Shown here: positions 8,923 through 18,231 of the stretch, in pieces | Numbering within the stretch: position 1 is the stretch's first letter | Layout of the letters: each line of letters starts with the position of its first letter | From: CAVSUZ01 sp963834715 | GTDB taxonomy: Bacteria > Pseudomonadota > Alphaproteobacteria > Acetobacterales > Acetobacteraceae | DNA: 64,000 nt | Direction of reading: 5' to 3' | NCBI GenBank assembly: GCA_963834715.1 | Contig: CAWIDE010000022.1 | Span: forward strand, 765,220-829,219 | Program-made: the position numbers and the translations under genes | The notes under the pieces: generated by a model | What the model was told of the DNA's origin: nothing | Databases searched by the model: none | What the model saw: the letters and a program-made list of their open reading frames with translations, nothing else

Positions 8923-9208
8923 GACTTTCCTCTCGCCCGCGCCTCGTTCCGCCCGATATCGCGATAACCGTCTTACAGATCAGACGAAGCAGAACGAGCA
9001 GGTCGGATTTATGGAGATGCTTTGCAGTTTTGCAAAGGGCGTGCGCCACCGCTAGCCCACATGCATGGACGACAGGAAGAAGCGCAAAAGGCGTTCGAGT
9101 ATCTTGTGATGGCTTCTCTGTTTTGTCGTCGTATAGACGACGCCGCACCCAAGCCAGTTGGGCCGTGAGGCACTACTTTCGATAGAGGTACGCCTCGTTG
9201 AACGTCTG

Positions 9209-9374
9209 ATACCGGCCAGCCTTTCGGCTGACCGGTATTGAGTCTTGGTTTCGCGCGCGGCCCCCTCCGCCGGCATTCCATTCGCAAGGCGAATGGAACC
9301 TTGACCGGCTCCGCCCTCACCAACCCCGCGCGCAATACCGCTCGCATGAGGTCAAGCCTCATGCTGCGCGGTAT
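9209..9374. repeat. Three consecutive hairpins in an intergenic region
   Basis: The 430-bp gap 8923-9351 has no gene. Three inverted repeats lie in or next to it: 9209-9238 (ATACCGG...CCGGTAT, one internal mismatch), 9276-9298 (10-bp perfect stem, 3-nt loop) and 9335-9374 (outer ATACCGC...GCGGTAT with inner GCATGAGG...CCTCATGC). The third spans the stop of the upstream minus-strand gene. None is followed by a T-run, so simple rho-independent termination is not indicated. Confidence 0.5.
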
Positions 9375-10171
9375 GATTCGATGATCCGACGCTGATATGG
9401 ATTTGGTTCGCCTGAACGGCAGCCTGGTTAATCGCGACGGAGAGTTGACCGCGCGCCACCGATGCCTGCCCACCACCATAGATTGACTCCTCGCGTGCAA
9501 GCGCACCACGCATGCCCTGTGTGATGTCCCGGTATCGTCGCTCCACGGGAGCGAAGTTTGGCAATATCGCCTCTGCCTTCGCGATGAACCCGACCATCTG
9601 TTGCATAAGGTGCTGCAATTGGGCGAGCAGGTCCGCTTCGGCCTTGACCTGCCGCTGGGCTATTTCTTGGCGCACGCGGGCATCGTTTATCTGCCCTGCC
9701 TGCTCTTTCAAAAAGGCAGTCTGCGCGCGGAAATCTGCCTCATCTGACCGAAGCAGATTGAGTTTGAAGCTGATGCCGCCCGAGATATGCAGCAGGCGGC
9801 GCTCGATAGTGCCGGAAGCTGCGATACTTCGTGACAAAAACTCGCCCGGCTTGAACGACAGTTCGCCCATCCGTGGCGCCGGAAACGGCGGCATTCAGGT
9901 CATCAATCCTTCCGCCAGGCTGTAAGAGCATTTGCTCGTAGCGGCCGGTCAGGTGCCCATCAGCAGTTTCCACGATCTGCACCAGAAACGCGCCCTTGCT
10001 GGCTTTGCCGACATAGGTGCCCGAAAGCCCTTCGGCCGATACCGGCTCACGCATTATGAGGAGAAGGCGGCGCACGGCCAACATCACCGTCCCGAACGTA
10101 GCCGCCAGGAGAGTTGCGACTTTGCTCGCGGGACGCCGGTGCGGGATTGGCCAGCAGCCGAACCCGCTCAT
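9352..10171 (-). pseudogene. Hypothetical protein, frameshifted
   Basis: Two overlapping minus-strand frames form one gene of about 270 codons. The upstream part has a hydrophobic stretch (VATLLAATFGTVMLAVRRLL) and then GLSGTYVGKASKGAFLVQIV, AVSGATDGRTVV. Near 9860 the sense passes to the frame with KPGEFLSRSIAASGTIERRL, a helical Gln-rich region (about residues 160-210) and a polar C-terminus. A secreted or membrane-anchored protein is plausible; no family is recognised. The start at 10171 is uncertain. Confidence 0.45.
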
Positions 10172-10201
10172 TGCGGTAGTTCCGGGTATAGAACCACAGG
10201 G

Positions 10202-10475
10202 CTACTTGGGAACACGAACCCAACAATCAGCCTTGGCGATTGGTGCCCGCAGCCGGGGGCAGATAGCAGGATCGCTTGGGGGCACCAACTCGTCCCACCC
10301 AGGCATCGCGAAGCTGCCCAAGGGCTCGCTGTTGAAGCCCACAGGCCGGGTCGGATGGAGGCGGGCATTCGCGACAAACGCCACGCAGGCATTCCCCTTC
10401 AGCCCAAAAGTTGCGTAAAAGACCTGATCCGACGCACAAGCCTCCCGAGCCCAGTGAAGGGTAGCATTAGCGCGC
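10202..10475 (-). pseudogene. Hypothetical coding fragment truncated by IS1634 copy 1
   Basis: The minus frame reads LERANATLHWAREACASDQV, GLKGNACVAFVANARLHP, PLGSFAMPGWDELVPPSD and ends WVRVPK. Codon use looks coding. The frame continues across the excised IS into 12420-12460 (LGLLKLPIGARGQ), so the insertion interrupted it. No family recognised. Confidence 0.4.
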
Positions 10476-10481
10476 TCTAAT

Positions 10482-12413
10482 CCGAACTTCCTAGCCTCGA
10501 GACACGCAAGTTACTGAAGCATCTATACATTCTGTCTCGCGACCTGTGGATTACTGGCTACAGTTGACGCCGAGGAGATTGAATGCCTTCTGCTGCAGCG
10601 GTGTTGGCCTTGTGACGACGGTAAGGCGATAGTCCGGTGTGATCGCGGTGGTGATGGTGTTGCGCACTACGGTTGCCAGATCGCCGAGCAATGAACGGAA
10701 GCTATGCACCGGCAGGCCGTCCGTGGTGAGCCCTGTGGTCTGCTTGGCGATGGCAGCCGGGGAACGTTGCGCTTCCGACACTACGCTGTCTCGCAAGGCT
10801 TCGGCCGCTTCCCTATCGGCGTCATCGAACAGCATTGGCGCCAGGCAGGTCCGCATATGCCATTCGAGGTAGTAGGCTAACATGCACAGGAAGACGTGGG
10901 CCCGCACGCGGTCTGCCAGCCAATGATGGACAGGCCTGATCTGCAGATCGACGGTTTTGATGCAGCGAAAGGCCCGCTCCACAAGCGCAAGCGACTTGTA
11001 GCTTCGCACGGTCGTGGTGTCATCGAGCGCGCTTTCCGGCAGGCTGGTGCGCACGACATAGACGCCATCGGTTGCTGCTTCAGCGACGATCTCGGCGGTC
11101 TTGCGGGCGAAGCTGAAGACGGTATCGGTGATCTCGATGACAAAATGCTTGCCTACCTTGTGCTTGTTGATCACCGCGCCAACCGCGAGTGCGATCCGCG
11201 CAGCGCCCCGGAGGGGATTGCGCTTGCGAGCGACCGCGATCTGGATACGGGAGAGGTCACGTTCGGTGGCGGCCAGCAGATCCTCCCGCTTGCGGGCGCG
11301 CTCGACGGCGAGATCGGGATTACGGCAAACGATCAGGCGCTCACCCGGAAATTCGGGCGCCGTGATACTGGCCAAGTCGCGCTGATCGAACAGCGAGAGT
11401 TGCAAAGCGCCGGTTTCCATCAACGCCTTGATCGCCGGCGCGCGCAGTGCCGTGATCCAGTCGAAGCCTGCCGATTTAACGTCATTGGTGATGCGTGCTT
11501 GGGTGATCATGCCACGGTCACCGACCATGACCACGTGGTCGAGATGGAACCGCCGCTTCAGCTTTTCGATCTGATTGGCAAGCGTAATCGGATCGGCGGT
11601 ATCGCCCTCAAACACCTCGATGGCGATCGGACAGCCATCGGGAGCGCAGAGTAGGCCGTATATGATTTGCAGCGTGCCCTTCTTGCCGTCGCGGCTGTAG
11701 CCACGCTGGGCGAGCGGGCAGCAGCGGCCTTCCATGTAGCTTGACGAGACATCATATAACACCAGTGTGCCATCGCTGAGATGGCGCTTGGCTAAGGCTG
11801 TCTCGATGGCAGGCTGGCGTTCCAGCAGCCAGTCCAGTGCGGCATAGAGTTCGTCCTCGTCGACCTCACCGAGGCCAAGCATTTCGCCAAGGCTCGATGC
11901 AGCCGTGGCGGAGGAAAGTGCACGAGCGGTGGCGAGCTTGGATGCCGGCTCGATAATGCGCCCGATCATCAGCGCGAGGGCAAGATCACGGTATCGCTCG
12001 CGATCGCCGAGCATCCGATCAAGCCCTATCTTGCGGGCAGTCCCGAGCGCTGCTGCAACGTGCCCGTGCGGCAGACTGCGGGTGATGGTGAACGCATCCC
12101 GCTCGGCCGGAATGACAACGCCGCCTTTGAGAACACCGCGCAGGCCTTCAACGTGCTCGGCGGGCCAATCGGAGAGGTTGCAGATCGTGCGCTTACGGAC
12201 CTTGCCATCCTGGCGGTAACTCTCGCGCAGCAGAATGGCGGGAGGCGAGTTCCGATTCGGAACAGCTTCGATATACATGGCAACGCATTGGCACAACACC
12301 GCCGCGAGTACAAGTCCAAATTTCCGGATTACATGGCTACGTTTGGGACCAGTCTCGTGCTTCTGTCCCTACTGTTCCTGCCACTTCACACTCTCCGAAA
12401 GAAGGAAGTTCGG
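10482..12413 (-). mobile_element. IS1634-family insertion sequence, copy 1
   Basis: A 1,932-bp element bounded by ends CCGAACTTCC / GGAAGTTCGG. It is flanked by a 6-bp target duplication TCTAAT at 10476-10481 and 12414-12419. The transposase is on the minus strand and intact. Confidence 0.95.
10551..12278 (-). CDS. IS1634-family transposase (copy 1)
   Basis: A 575-residue DDE transposase. The start MYIEAVPNRNSPPAILLRES is characteristic of the IS1634 family and is preferred over an in-frame ATG seven codons upstream. Catalytic-core segments include VLYDVSSSYMEG (first Asp), VMVGDRGMITQ (second Asp) and the ALVERAFRCIKTVDL block with the conserved Glu. The translation is identical to copy 2 and matches copy 3 after that copy's frameshift, so the family has moved recently in this genome. 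Confidence 0.93.
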   Translation of the reverse strand: MYIEAVPNRNSPPAILLRESYRQDGKVRKRTICNLSDWPAEHVEGLRGVLKGGVVIPAERDAFTITRSLPHGHVAAALGTARKIGLDRMLGDRERYRDLALALMIGRIIEPASKLATARALSSATAASSLGEMLGLGEVDEDELYAALDWLLERQPAIETALAKRHLSDGTLVLYDVSSSYMEGRCCPLAQRGYSRDGKKGTLQIIYGLLCAPDGCPIAIEVFEGDTADPITLANQIEKLKRRFHLDHVVMVGDRGMITQARITNDVKSAGFDWITALRAPAIKALMETGALQLSLFDQRDLASITAPEFPGERLIVCRNPDLAVERARKREDLLAATERDLSRIQIAVARKRNPLRGAARIALAVGAVINKHKVGKHFVIEITDTVFSFARKTAEIVAEAATDGVYVVRTSLPESALDDTTTVRSYKSLALVERAFRCIKTVDLQIRPVHHWLADRVRAHVFLCMLAYYLEWHMRTCLAPMLFDDADREAAEALRDSVVSEAQRSPAAIAKQTTGLTTDGLPVHSFRSLLGDLATVVRNTITTAITPDYRLTVVTRPTPLQQKAFNLLGVNCSQ

Positions 12414-12419
12414 TCTAAT

Positions 12420-12748
12420 GACTGCCCGCGCGCCCCAATGGGCAGCTTCAGCAGGCCAAGACAGATTAATAATTGGCTCCGGGCTCGCACGGGCGTTTTT
12501 CACTGAACAACTCGAAATTGCCACCGTTCATTTCAGTTGCGCAATATGTTCCGTATCCGATAGTATAGTATGCACCAGCATGCCCTTCGGCGGACGGTCG
12601 ACCGTCACCGCAGCCGCAGTTGTCGCTGCCCGGTGCGCCGGTGCGAGCATTATCGGAACCGGGGCAAGCATGGCGACACACCGGCGAGCTGCGGCGGCCT
12701 CCCGCCTAGTGCTCGGGGCGGACGATCACCCAGCGGCCATCACCCGGC
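12420..12748. other. Spacer between IS1634 copies 1 and 2
   Basis: 330 bp of target DNA. The minus strand has a short frame containing YYTIGYGTYCATEMNGGNFE that ends just before the IS and may be the broken upstream part of the 10202-10475 gene. From about 12640 the plus strand begins a degenerate repeat unit that continues beyond IS copy 2 (see 14693-15290). Confidence 0.4.
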
Positions 12749-12754
12749 CCTAGT

Positions 12755-14686
12755 CCGAACTTCCTTCTTTCGGAGAGTGTGAAGTGGCAGGAACAGTAGG
12801 GACAGAAGCACGAGACTGGTCCCAAACGTAGCCATGTAATCCGGAAATTTGGACTTGTACTCGCGGCGGTGTTGTGCCAATGCGTTGCCATGTATATCGA
12901 AGCTGTTCCGAATCGGAACTCGCCTCCCGCCATTCTGCTGCGCGAGAGTTACCGCCAGGATGGCAAGGTCCGTAAGCGCACGATCTGCAACCTCTCCGAT
13001 TGGCCCGCCGAGCACGTTGAAGGCCTGCGCGGTGTTCTCAAAGGCGGCGTTGTCATTCCGGCCGAGCGGGATGCGTTCACCATCACCCGCAGTCTGCCGC
13101 ACGGGCACGTTGCAGCAGCGCTCGGGACTGCCCGCAAGATAGGGCTTGATCGGATGCTCGGCGATCGCGAGCGATACCGTGATCTTGCCCTCGCGCTGAT
13201 GATCGGGCGCATTATCGAGCCGGCATCCAAGCTCGCCACCGCTCGTGCACTTTCCTCCGCCACGGCTGCATCGAGCCTTGGCGAAATGCTTGGCCTCGGT
13301 GAGGTCGACGAGGACGAACTCTATGCCGCACTGGACTGGCTGCTGGAACGCCAGCCTGCCATCGAGACAGCCTTAGCCAAGCGCCATCTCAGCGATGGCA
13401 CACTGGTGTTATATGATGTCTCGTCAAGCTACATGGAAGGCCGCTGCTGCCCGCTCGCCCAGCGTGGCTACAGCCGCGACGGCAAGAAGGGCACGCTGCA
13501 AATCATATACGGCCTACTCTGCGCTCCCGATGGCTGTCCGATCGCCATCGAGGTGTTTGAGGGCGATACCGCCGATCCGATTACGCTTGCCAATCAGATC
13601 GAAAAGCTGAAGCGGCGGTTCCATCTCGACCACGTGGTCATGGTCGGTGACCGTGGCATGATCACCCAAGCACGCATCACCAATGACGTTAAATCGGCAG
13701 GCTTCGACTGGATCACGGCACTGCGCGCGCCGGCGATCAAGGCGTTGATGGAAACCGGCGCTTTGCAACTCTCGCTGTTCGATCAGCGCGACTTGGCCAG
13801 TATCACGGCGCCCGAATTTCCGGGTGAGCGCCTGATCGTTTGCCGTAATCCCGATCTCGCCGTCGAGCGCGCCCGCAAGCGGGAGGATCTGCTGGCCGCC
13901 ACCGAACGTGACCTCTCCCGTATCCAGATCGCGGTCGCTCGCAAGCGCAATCCCCTCCGGGGCGCTGCGCGGATCGCACTCGCGGTTGGCGCGGTGATCA
14001 ACAAGCACAAGGTAGGCAAGCATTTTGTCATCGAGATCACCGATACCGTCTTCAGCTTCGCCCGCAAGACCGCCGAGATCGTCGCTGAAGCAGCAACCGA
14101 TGGCGTCTATGTCGTGCGCACCAGCCTGCCGGAAAGCGCGCTCGATGACACCACGACCGTGCGAAGCTACAAGTCGCTTGCGCTTGTGGAGCGGGCCTTT
14201 CGCTGCATCAAAACCGTCGATCTGCAGATCAGGCCTGTCCATCATTGGCTGGCAGACCGCGTGCGGGCCCACGTCTTCCTGTGCATGTTAGCCTACTACC
14301 TCGAATGGCATATGCGGACCTGCCTGGCGCCAATGCTGTTCGATGACGCCGATAGGGAAGCGGCCGAAGCCTTGCGAGACAGCGTAGTGTCGGAAGCGCA
14401 ACGTTCCCCGGCTGCCATCGCCAAGCAGACCACAGGGCTCACCACGGACGGCCTGCCGGTGCATAGCTTCCGTTCATTGCTCGGCGATCTGGCAACCGTA
14501 GTGCGCAACACCATCACCACCGCGATCACACCGGACTATCGCCTTACCGTCGTCACAAGGCCAACACCGCTGCAGCAGAAGGCATTCAATCTCCTCGGCG
14601 TCAACTGTAGCCAGTAATCCACAGGTCGCGAGACAGAATGTATAGATGCTTCAGTAACTTGCGTGTCTCGAGGCTAGGAAGTTCGG
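12755..14686 (+). mobile_element. IS1634-family insertion sequence, copy 2
   Basis: The same 1,932-bp element in the opposite orientation to copy 1. The 6-bp target duplication is CCTAGT at 12749-12754 and 14687-14692. Because each copy has its own duplication, the pair arose by two separate insertions. Confidence 0.95.
12890..14617 (+). CDS. IS1634-family transposase (copy 2)
   Basis: A 575-residue transposase identical in translation to copy 1, with the same start (MYIEAVPNR) and core motifs (VGDRGMITQ; VERAFRCIKT). Intact. Confidence 0.93.
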   Translation: MYIEAVPNRNSPPAILLRESYRQDGKVRKRTICNLSDWPAEHVEGLRGVLKGGVVIPAERDAFTITRSLPHGHVAAALGTARKIGLDRMLGDRERYRDLALALMIGRIIEPASKLATARALSSATAASSLGEMLGLGEVDEDELYAALDWLLERQPAIETALAKRHLSDGTLVLYDVSSSYMEGRCCPLAQRGYSRDGKKGTLQIIYGLLCAPDGCPIAIEVFEGDTADPITLANQIEKLKRRFHLDHVVMVGDRGMITQARITNDVKSAGFDWITALRAPAIKALMETGALQLSLFDQRDLASITAPEFPGERLIVCRNPDLAVERARKREDLLAATERDLSRIQIAVARKRNPLRGAARIALAVGAVINKHKVGKHFVIEITDTVFSFARKTAEIVAEAATDGVYVVRTSLPESALDDTTTVRSYKSLALVERAFRCIKTVDLQIRPVHHWLADRVRAHVFLCMLAYYLEWHMRTCLAPMLFDDADREAAEALRDSVVSEAQRSPAAIAKQTTGLTTDGLPVHSFRSLLGDLATVVRNTITTAITPDYRLTVVTRPTPLQQKAFNLLGVNCSQ

Positions 14687-14692
14687 CCTAGT

Positions 14693-15290
14693 GTGCCCAC
14701 GCGAGCAGATCGGGACCGGAACAGGCACAGCGCCCGCGACCTGCGGAGCCTCGGCCTGGTGCTCAGGGCGAGCGATCACCGGAGCGGCCATTACCCGGCT
14801 CTGGTGCGGCTTGTTGGAGCAGATCGACGCCGGAACGGGCGTAGCGCCGCACCGGCGAGCTGCGGAGCCTCAGCCGGGTGCACGGGTGGAGTATCACCGC
14901 GGCGGCAGTTATCGCGGCCCTGGTGCGGCTTGCAAGCCGATCGGCGCTACGGCGAGCAGCAGCACCAACCCCGGCGAGCTGGGGAGCAACTGGAAGCCAG
15001 CCGGAGCAAACTGAGGGCGAGCTGATGACCACTGCGGAGCCTCGGCGGGGTGCGCGGCGGACAAGGCGGCAATTACCCGGCCCCCGCTCCAGCCCGTGCG
15101 CGCATGATCGGTGCCACGGCGGGCACAGCGCCACGTCGGCGAGCTGCCAGGCCCTCGACCTGGTGCACGGCGGCGATCAGCGGCGGCACCCGGCCCTGGT
15201 GCGGCTGTGCGAGCAGATCGGCGCCACGGCGAGCAACAGCAAACTTGCGGGGACGAGTCCGCGGTGAGTCCGAAACGGCTGCATCGCATT
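14693..15290. repeat. Degenerate ~115-bp tandem repeats
   Basis: The segment around CGGCGAGCTGCGGAGCCTC, followed after about 50 bp by CCCGGCCCTGGTGCGGCTTG, recurs at about 14739, 14852 and 15134, and once before IS copy 2 at about 12677. Spacing varies because of internal indels (one unit is expanded). Translations hint at an ancestral unit ending ALVRLCEQIGATA, but no single frame survives. No gene is supported here. Confidence 0.55.
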
Positions 15291-15330
15291 GGGTCGGAGT
15301 GCAAATCTTCCCCATAAAGGTTTGATTTCA

Positions 15331-15377
15331 TTGGTGGGCGCACAAGGACTTGAATCTTGGACCCGCTGATTAAGAGT
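15331..15377. repeat. attL-like repeat: 3' part of tRNA-Lys
   Basis: 47 bp matching 57226-57272 except at two positions in the T-arm (TGAAT versus CGAAC). It runs from the CCA end to the anticodon loop and then diverges, so it is a tRNA fragment and not a gene. It marks the outer edge of the island. Confidence 0.85.
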
Positions 15378-15529
15378 AAGCAACGGATCCGCACGAAAGT
15401 TGCCACATCTCGCCACAAGCCGCAGATTCGCATTGTCTTCTCATGGACTATCTGATTCTATGTCGCCGTGAGTCGCCTTGCGAACCCCATGCGCCGGGTC
15501 CGCAAGGGGTCCGCGAGACAGAGGCGGCG

Positions 15530-16768
15530 ATGCCCAAACTGACAGATCGGTTTTTGAACACGCTCACATTAAACCCGGGGCAGAAGGATCGGCTGGTGTT
15601 CGACGCCGTCTGTCCCGGGCTGGGGGTCCGACTCACGGCCAAGGGCAGCCGGACGTTCATCGTGCAATGGACCGATCCCCCAACCCGCAGGAAGCTCCGG
15701 GAGCCGCTTGGGGTGTGGGGGAACATCACCATTGACCAAGCCCGTGAAGCCGCCCGGGCGCGCCTGGGAGCCGTCGCAAAGGGCATCGACGTGAAGGCCG
15801 AGCGGGAGAAGCGCCGGGCCGAGGCGGAACGCGAGCGGGCCGAGCGCGCCCTAACTCTCGACACACTGATCGAGGCATGGGCGGGCTTGCATTTGACGGG
15901 CCGCCGCCCGGGCTACGCCCGAGAAGCCCAACGGGCTCTGCGGTATGCTTTCTCCGATGCGCTCAACCGCCCGGCCGCGCAGATCACCCGCACTGAAGTA
16001 GTGAACAGGCTGGACGCGCTCGTTAAGGCGGGCAAGGCGGCGATGGCCGGGCGGACGATGGCTTATGGCCGCGCCTGTTATCGCTGGGCGGAGAAGCGCG
16101 GAAAGGTGCCCAGCAATCCATTCGCATCCCTCCCGGTCCCGGCTGGCGCTGCCGAGCGCGAGCGTGTGCTGACGGATGATGAAATCGGCCGCATCTGGCG
16201 CGCCGTTGCCGGCATATCCTATCCGTGGGGTCCGCTGTTCCGGTTGTTGTTGTTGACTTTGGCACGCCGCGAGGAAGTGGCCGGCATGCGATGGTCGGAA
16301 TTGTCCACGGACGGGCAAACCTGGACGATCCCAAGCGAGCGGATGAAGGGCGGGCAACCTCATGTGGTGAAGCTCCCCGAGGCTGCCCGCCATGTGCTTG
16401 GCTTGATCCCACGCATCGCCGGGCAGGACCTGGTATTTACCACCACCGGGCGCACGCCCGTTTCAGGGTTCACCAAGGCGAAGGCCGCCCTGGACCGTGC
16501 GTGTGGCGTTTCCGGCTGGCGGCTGCATGACATCCGCCGCACTGGTGTTTCGGTATTGGCCCGGATGGGCGTCGATTCCATTGTCGCGGATAAACTGCTG
16601 GCGCATCAGCCGAGCAAGCTGCGCGGTGCGGCGCGGGTGTATCAGCGGCACGACTTCGCCCCGGAGCGTGCCCGCGCACTGGAGAGCTGGGCGGCGCATG
16701 TGCTGGCATGTGCCACCGGAGAGCGCGCCGGCAACGTGGTGGCGCTGCCGGTGCGCGCGGCCGGTTGA
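15530..16768 (+). CDS. Tyrosine-type site-specific integrase
   Basis: A 412-residue integrase with an N-terminal DUF4102-like arm-binding domain (VRLTAKGSRTFIVQWTD, about residues 35-51), a core-binding domain (about 105-200) and a catalytic domain. Catalytic residues visible: Arg in LARREEVAGMRW, HxxR in LHDIRRTG, His in LLAHQPSKL and Tyr in ARVYQRHDF. The ATG at 15530 begins MPKLTDRFL, the usual family start; an upstream in-frame start is possible but adds non-conserved sequence. It sits beside the tRNA-Lys fragment and reads into the island, and should catalyse integration and excision at that site. Confidence 0.93.
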   Translation: MPKLTDRFLNTLTLNPGQKDRLVFDAVCPGLGVRLTAKGSRTFIVQWTDPPTRRKLREPLGVWGNITIDQAREAARARLGAVAKGIDVKAEREKRRAEAERERAERALTLDTLIEAWAGLHLTGRRPGYAREAQRALRYAFSDALNRPAAQITRTEVVNRLDALVKAGKAAMAGRTMAYGRACYRWAEKRGKVPSNPFASLPVPAGAAERERVLTDDEIGRIWRAVAGISYPWGPLFRLLLLTLARREEVAGMRWSELSTDGQTWTIPSERMKGGQPHVVKLPEAARHVLGLIPRIAGQDLVFTTTGRTPVSGFTKAKAALDRACGVSGWRLHDIRRTGVSVLARMGVDSIVADKLLAHQPSKLRGAARVYQRHDFAPERARALESWAAHVLACATGERAGNVVALPVRAAG

Positions 16769-16854
16769 GCGTGTAAATCTGTGGTAGAACGATCCGGCCA
16801 GAGGGGTGTTCGCGGCACCCGCGTCCGGCCTGACCCGAACATATGAGGCGATAC

Positions 16855-17058
16855 ATGCAAGAGGCTGACGATTCAGATACGCCCAAAGCGGCGCCCACGG
16901 AAGCCCTCATGACCGCACACGGGGTCCTAAGCTGGATCGCATTCAAGGACGCCCGCGCTCTAGACCAAATCCTTGAAGTCAATGGGGCGTGGCGCTGGAG
17001 GAACACGGACCTTGACCGCACTCTGGCATCGGTTGACGCAATCCTGGCGGGCAGCTAG
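16855..17058 (+). CDS. Small hypothetical protein
   Basis: 67 residues starting MQEADDSDTPKAAPTEALMT. The ATG at 16855 has GAGG 6 bp upstream and is preferred over one four codons earlier. No family is recognised. Its TAG is followed directly by the GTG of the next gene, so the two are co-translated. Confidence 0.6.
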   Translation: MQEADDSDTPKAAPTEALMTAHGVLSWIAFKDARALDQILEVNGAWRWRNTDLDRTLASVDAILAGS

Positions 17059-17766
17059 GTGCCCGCGACGATCCGGGGCACTTGGTCGCAAGTGAAGGGT
17101 CACGGCTTTCATCCGGCCTGGGGGGAGCGCGGACAAGAATGGATCGCAGACCTCCGGAAGTGGATCAGCCGACAGGACCGCGTAGATGTGTCCCTGCGCG
17201 ATTTGGGGCGGCTGTTGAGAGATGAGATGGCCCGACAGGGGCAGCTTTGTGAGGCCCTGGACCGGGCAGAGCATGAGTTGCTGGAAGCGCTGCGGGCAAA
17301 GAAACTAACAGCATATGGGCGCGTGAATGGCAACGATAGGGTTCCCCATCAGCCAATACCATTCACGGTGTTTATGGACGAACGGATCCACCTAACGCTG
17401 TTCGACACTGTTGAAGGCGCGAATGTAGAGCAGTCGTGGACGCATGTGCAATTTCAGACTGCGGATGTGCTCGCATTTTTGCAGGAGAGGCAATCGAAAT
17501 CGCCTGAAACACAGGAAGCAACACCGGAGCGGCTCGGCGCAGGGCTCGTTGAGCCAAAGCCCAAACACCCGGGAGGACGCCCCCTTAAATACGATTGGAA
17601 TGCCTTCACGCGCGAGCTGCTGCGCCTCGCCAACACGCCAGATGGGTTGCCTGACAGGCCCGCCCTGATGCGGCTTATGATGGACTGGTGCTCAAACACC
17701 TGGGGCGCAGACAATGTACCAGCGGAGAGTGTGGTGCGTGAGCGCATCGCGAACCTTCTTCCGTAA
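17059..17766 (+). CDS. Hypothetical island protein with GRP-type C-terminal domain
   Basis: 235 residues from a GTG directly abutting the upstream stop. The N-terminal half (to about residue 150) is mixed alpha/beta with no recognised motif. The C-terminal ~65 residues after PGGRPLKYDWNAF form a conserved-looking helical domain (RLMMDWCSNTWGADNVPAES then VVRERI), a pattern seen at the end of phage or plasmid accessory proteins and possibly DNA-binding. The function is unknown. Confidence 0.65.
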   Translation: MPATIRGTWSQVKGHGFHPAWGERGQEWIADLRKWISRQDRVDVSLRDLGRLLRDEMARQGQLCEALDRAEHELLEALRAKKLTAYGRVNGNDRVPHQPIPFTVFMDERIHLTLFDTVEGANVEQSWTHVQFQTADVLAFLQERQSKSPETQEATPERLGAGLVEPKPKHPGGRPLKYDWNAFTRELLRLANTPDGLPDRPALMRLMMDWCSNTWGADNVPAESVVRERIANLLP

Positions 17767-17780
17767 CCTCGCTGGTGACT

Positions 17781-17810
17781 AGTTTCCGGCGGTTTCCAGC
17801 GGTTTCCGGT
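17781..17810. repeat. Three tandem 10-bp repeats (iteron-like)
   Basis: 17781-17790, 17791-17800 and 17801-17810 read (A/G)GTTTCC(G/A)G(C/T), one helical turn apart, 55 bp before the HTH gene. Phased repeats like this can be binding sites for the adjacent HTH protein or a replication protein. The role is inferred. Confidence 0.5.
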
Positions 17811-17865
17811 GGGAAGCGGGACGCCATGCCCGGCATCCGTGCGCCATGCATCGCATGGAGTCACG

Positions 17866-18093
17866 ATGACGAACGAGACCGCATATTATCTCGATGAGGC
17901 CGGGGCGGCGCGGGAGCTGCACGTGGGCCGGCGCACACTCCAGCGCTGGAGAGTGACCGGTGAGGGGCCACCGTACACCCGAGTAGGGGCGCGCCGTGTC
18001 CTGTATGCGGCCGACGCATTGCACCGCTGGGCCGGGGAACGCACCTACGCCCATCGTGCAGCCGAGATCGCGACTGAAACCACCCTTGCATAG
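17866..18093 (+). CDS. Small HTH protein (AlpA/excisionase-like)
   Basis: 75 residues: YYLDEAGAARELHVGRRTLQ, then RWRVTGEGPPYTRVGARRVL and YAADALHRWAGER. This is the winged-helix 'helix_turn_helix_17'/AlpA pattern (LTxxEAAxxLxVSxxTLxRWRxxGxGPPxxKxGxRVxY). Such proteins act as excisionases or activators of integrase genes on P4-like satellites and islands. The ATG at 17866 is chosen by match to the family start. The 10-bp repeats just upstream are a plausible target. Confidence 0.8.
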   Translation: MTNETAYYLDEAGAARELHVGRRTLQRWRVTGEGPPYTRVGARRVLYAADALHRWAGERTYAHRAAEIATETTLA

Positions 18094-18231
18094 TTTGCCG
18101 CCGGCCCGGAGGTGCGGGACCCGGCGGCGGTCGGAGAAAAGTGCTAACGGTTGGATGCCCGACGCACATTAACCGATCTGCCCACGCGGCGCCAGCACTC
18201 AATCGGGTCGGCCCTGAAAAAAGGTCGGCTA

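Noticed and set aside
10476..14692. Composite transposon formed by the two IS1634 copies
   Set aside because: Each copy has its own 6-bp target duplication (TCTAAT and CCTAGT), and the segment between them is ordinary target DNA, so they inserted independently.
15331..15377. A second functional tRNA-Lys gene
   Set aside because: Similarity stops at the anticodon loop; the 5' acceptor and D-arm are missing, so it is an attachment-site copy.
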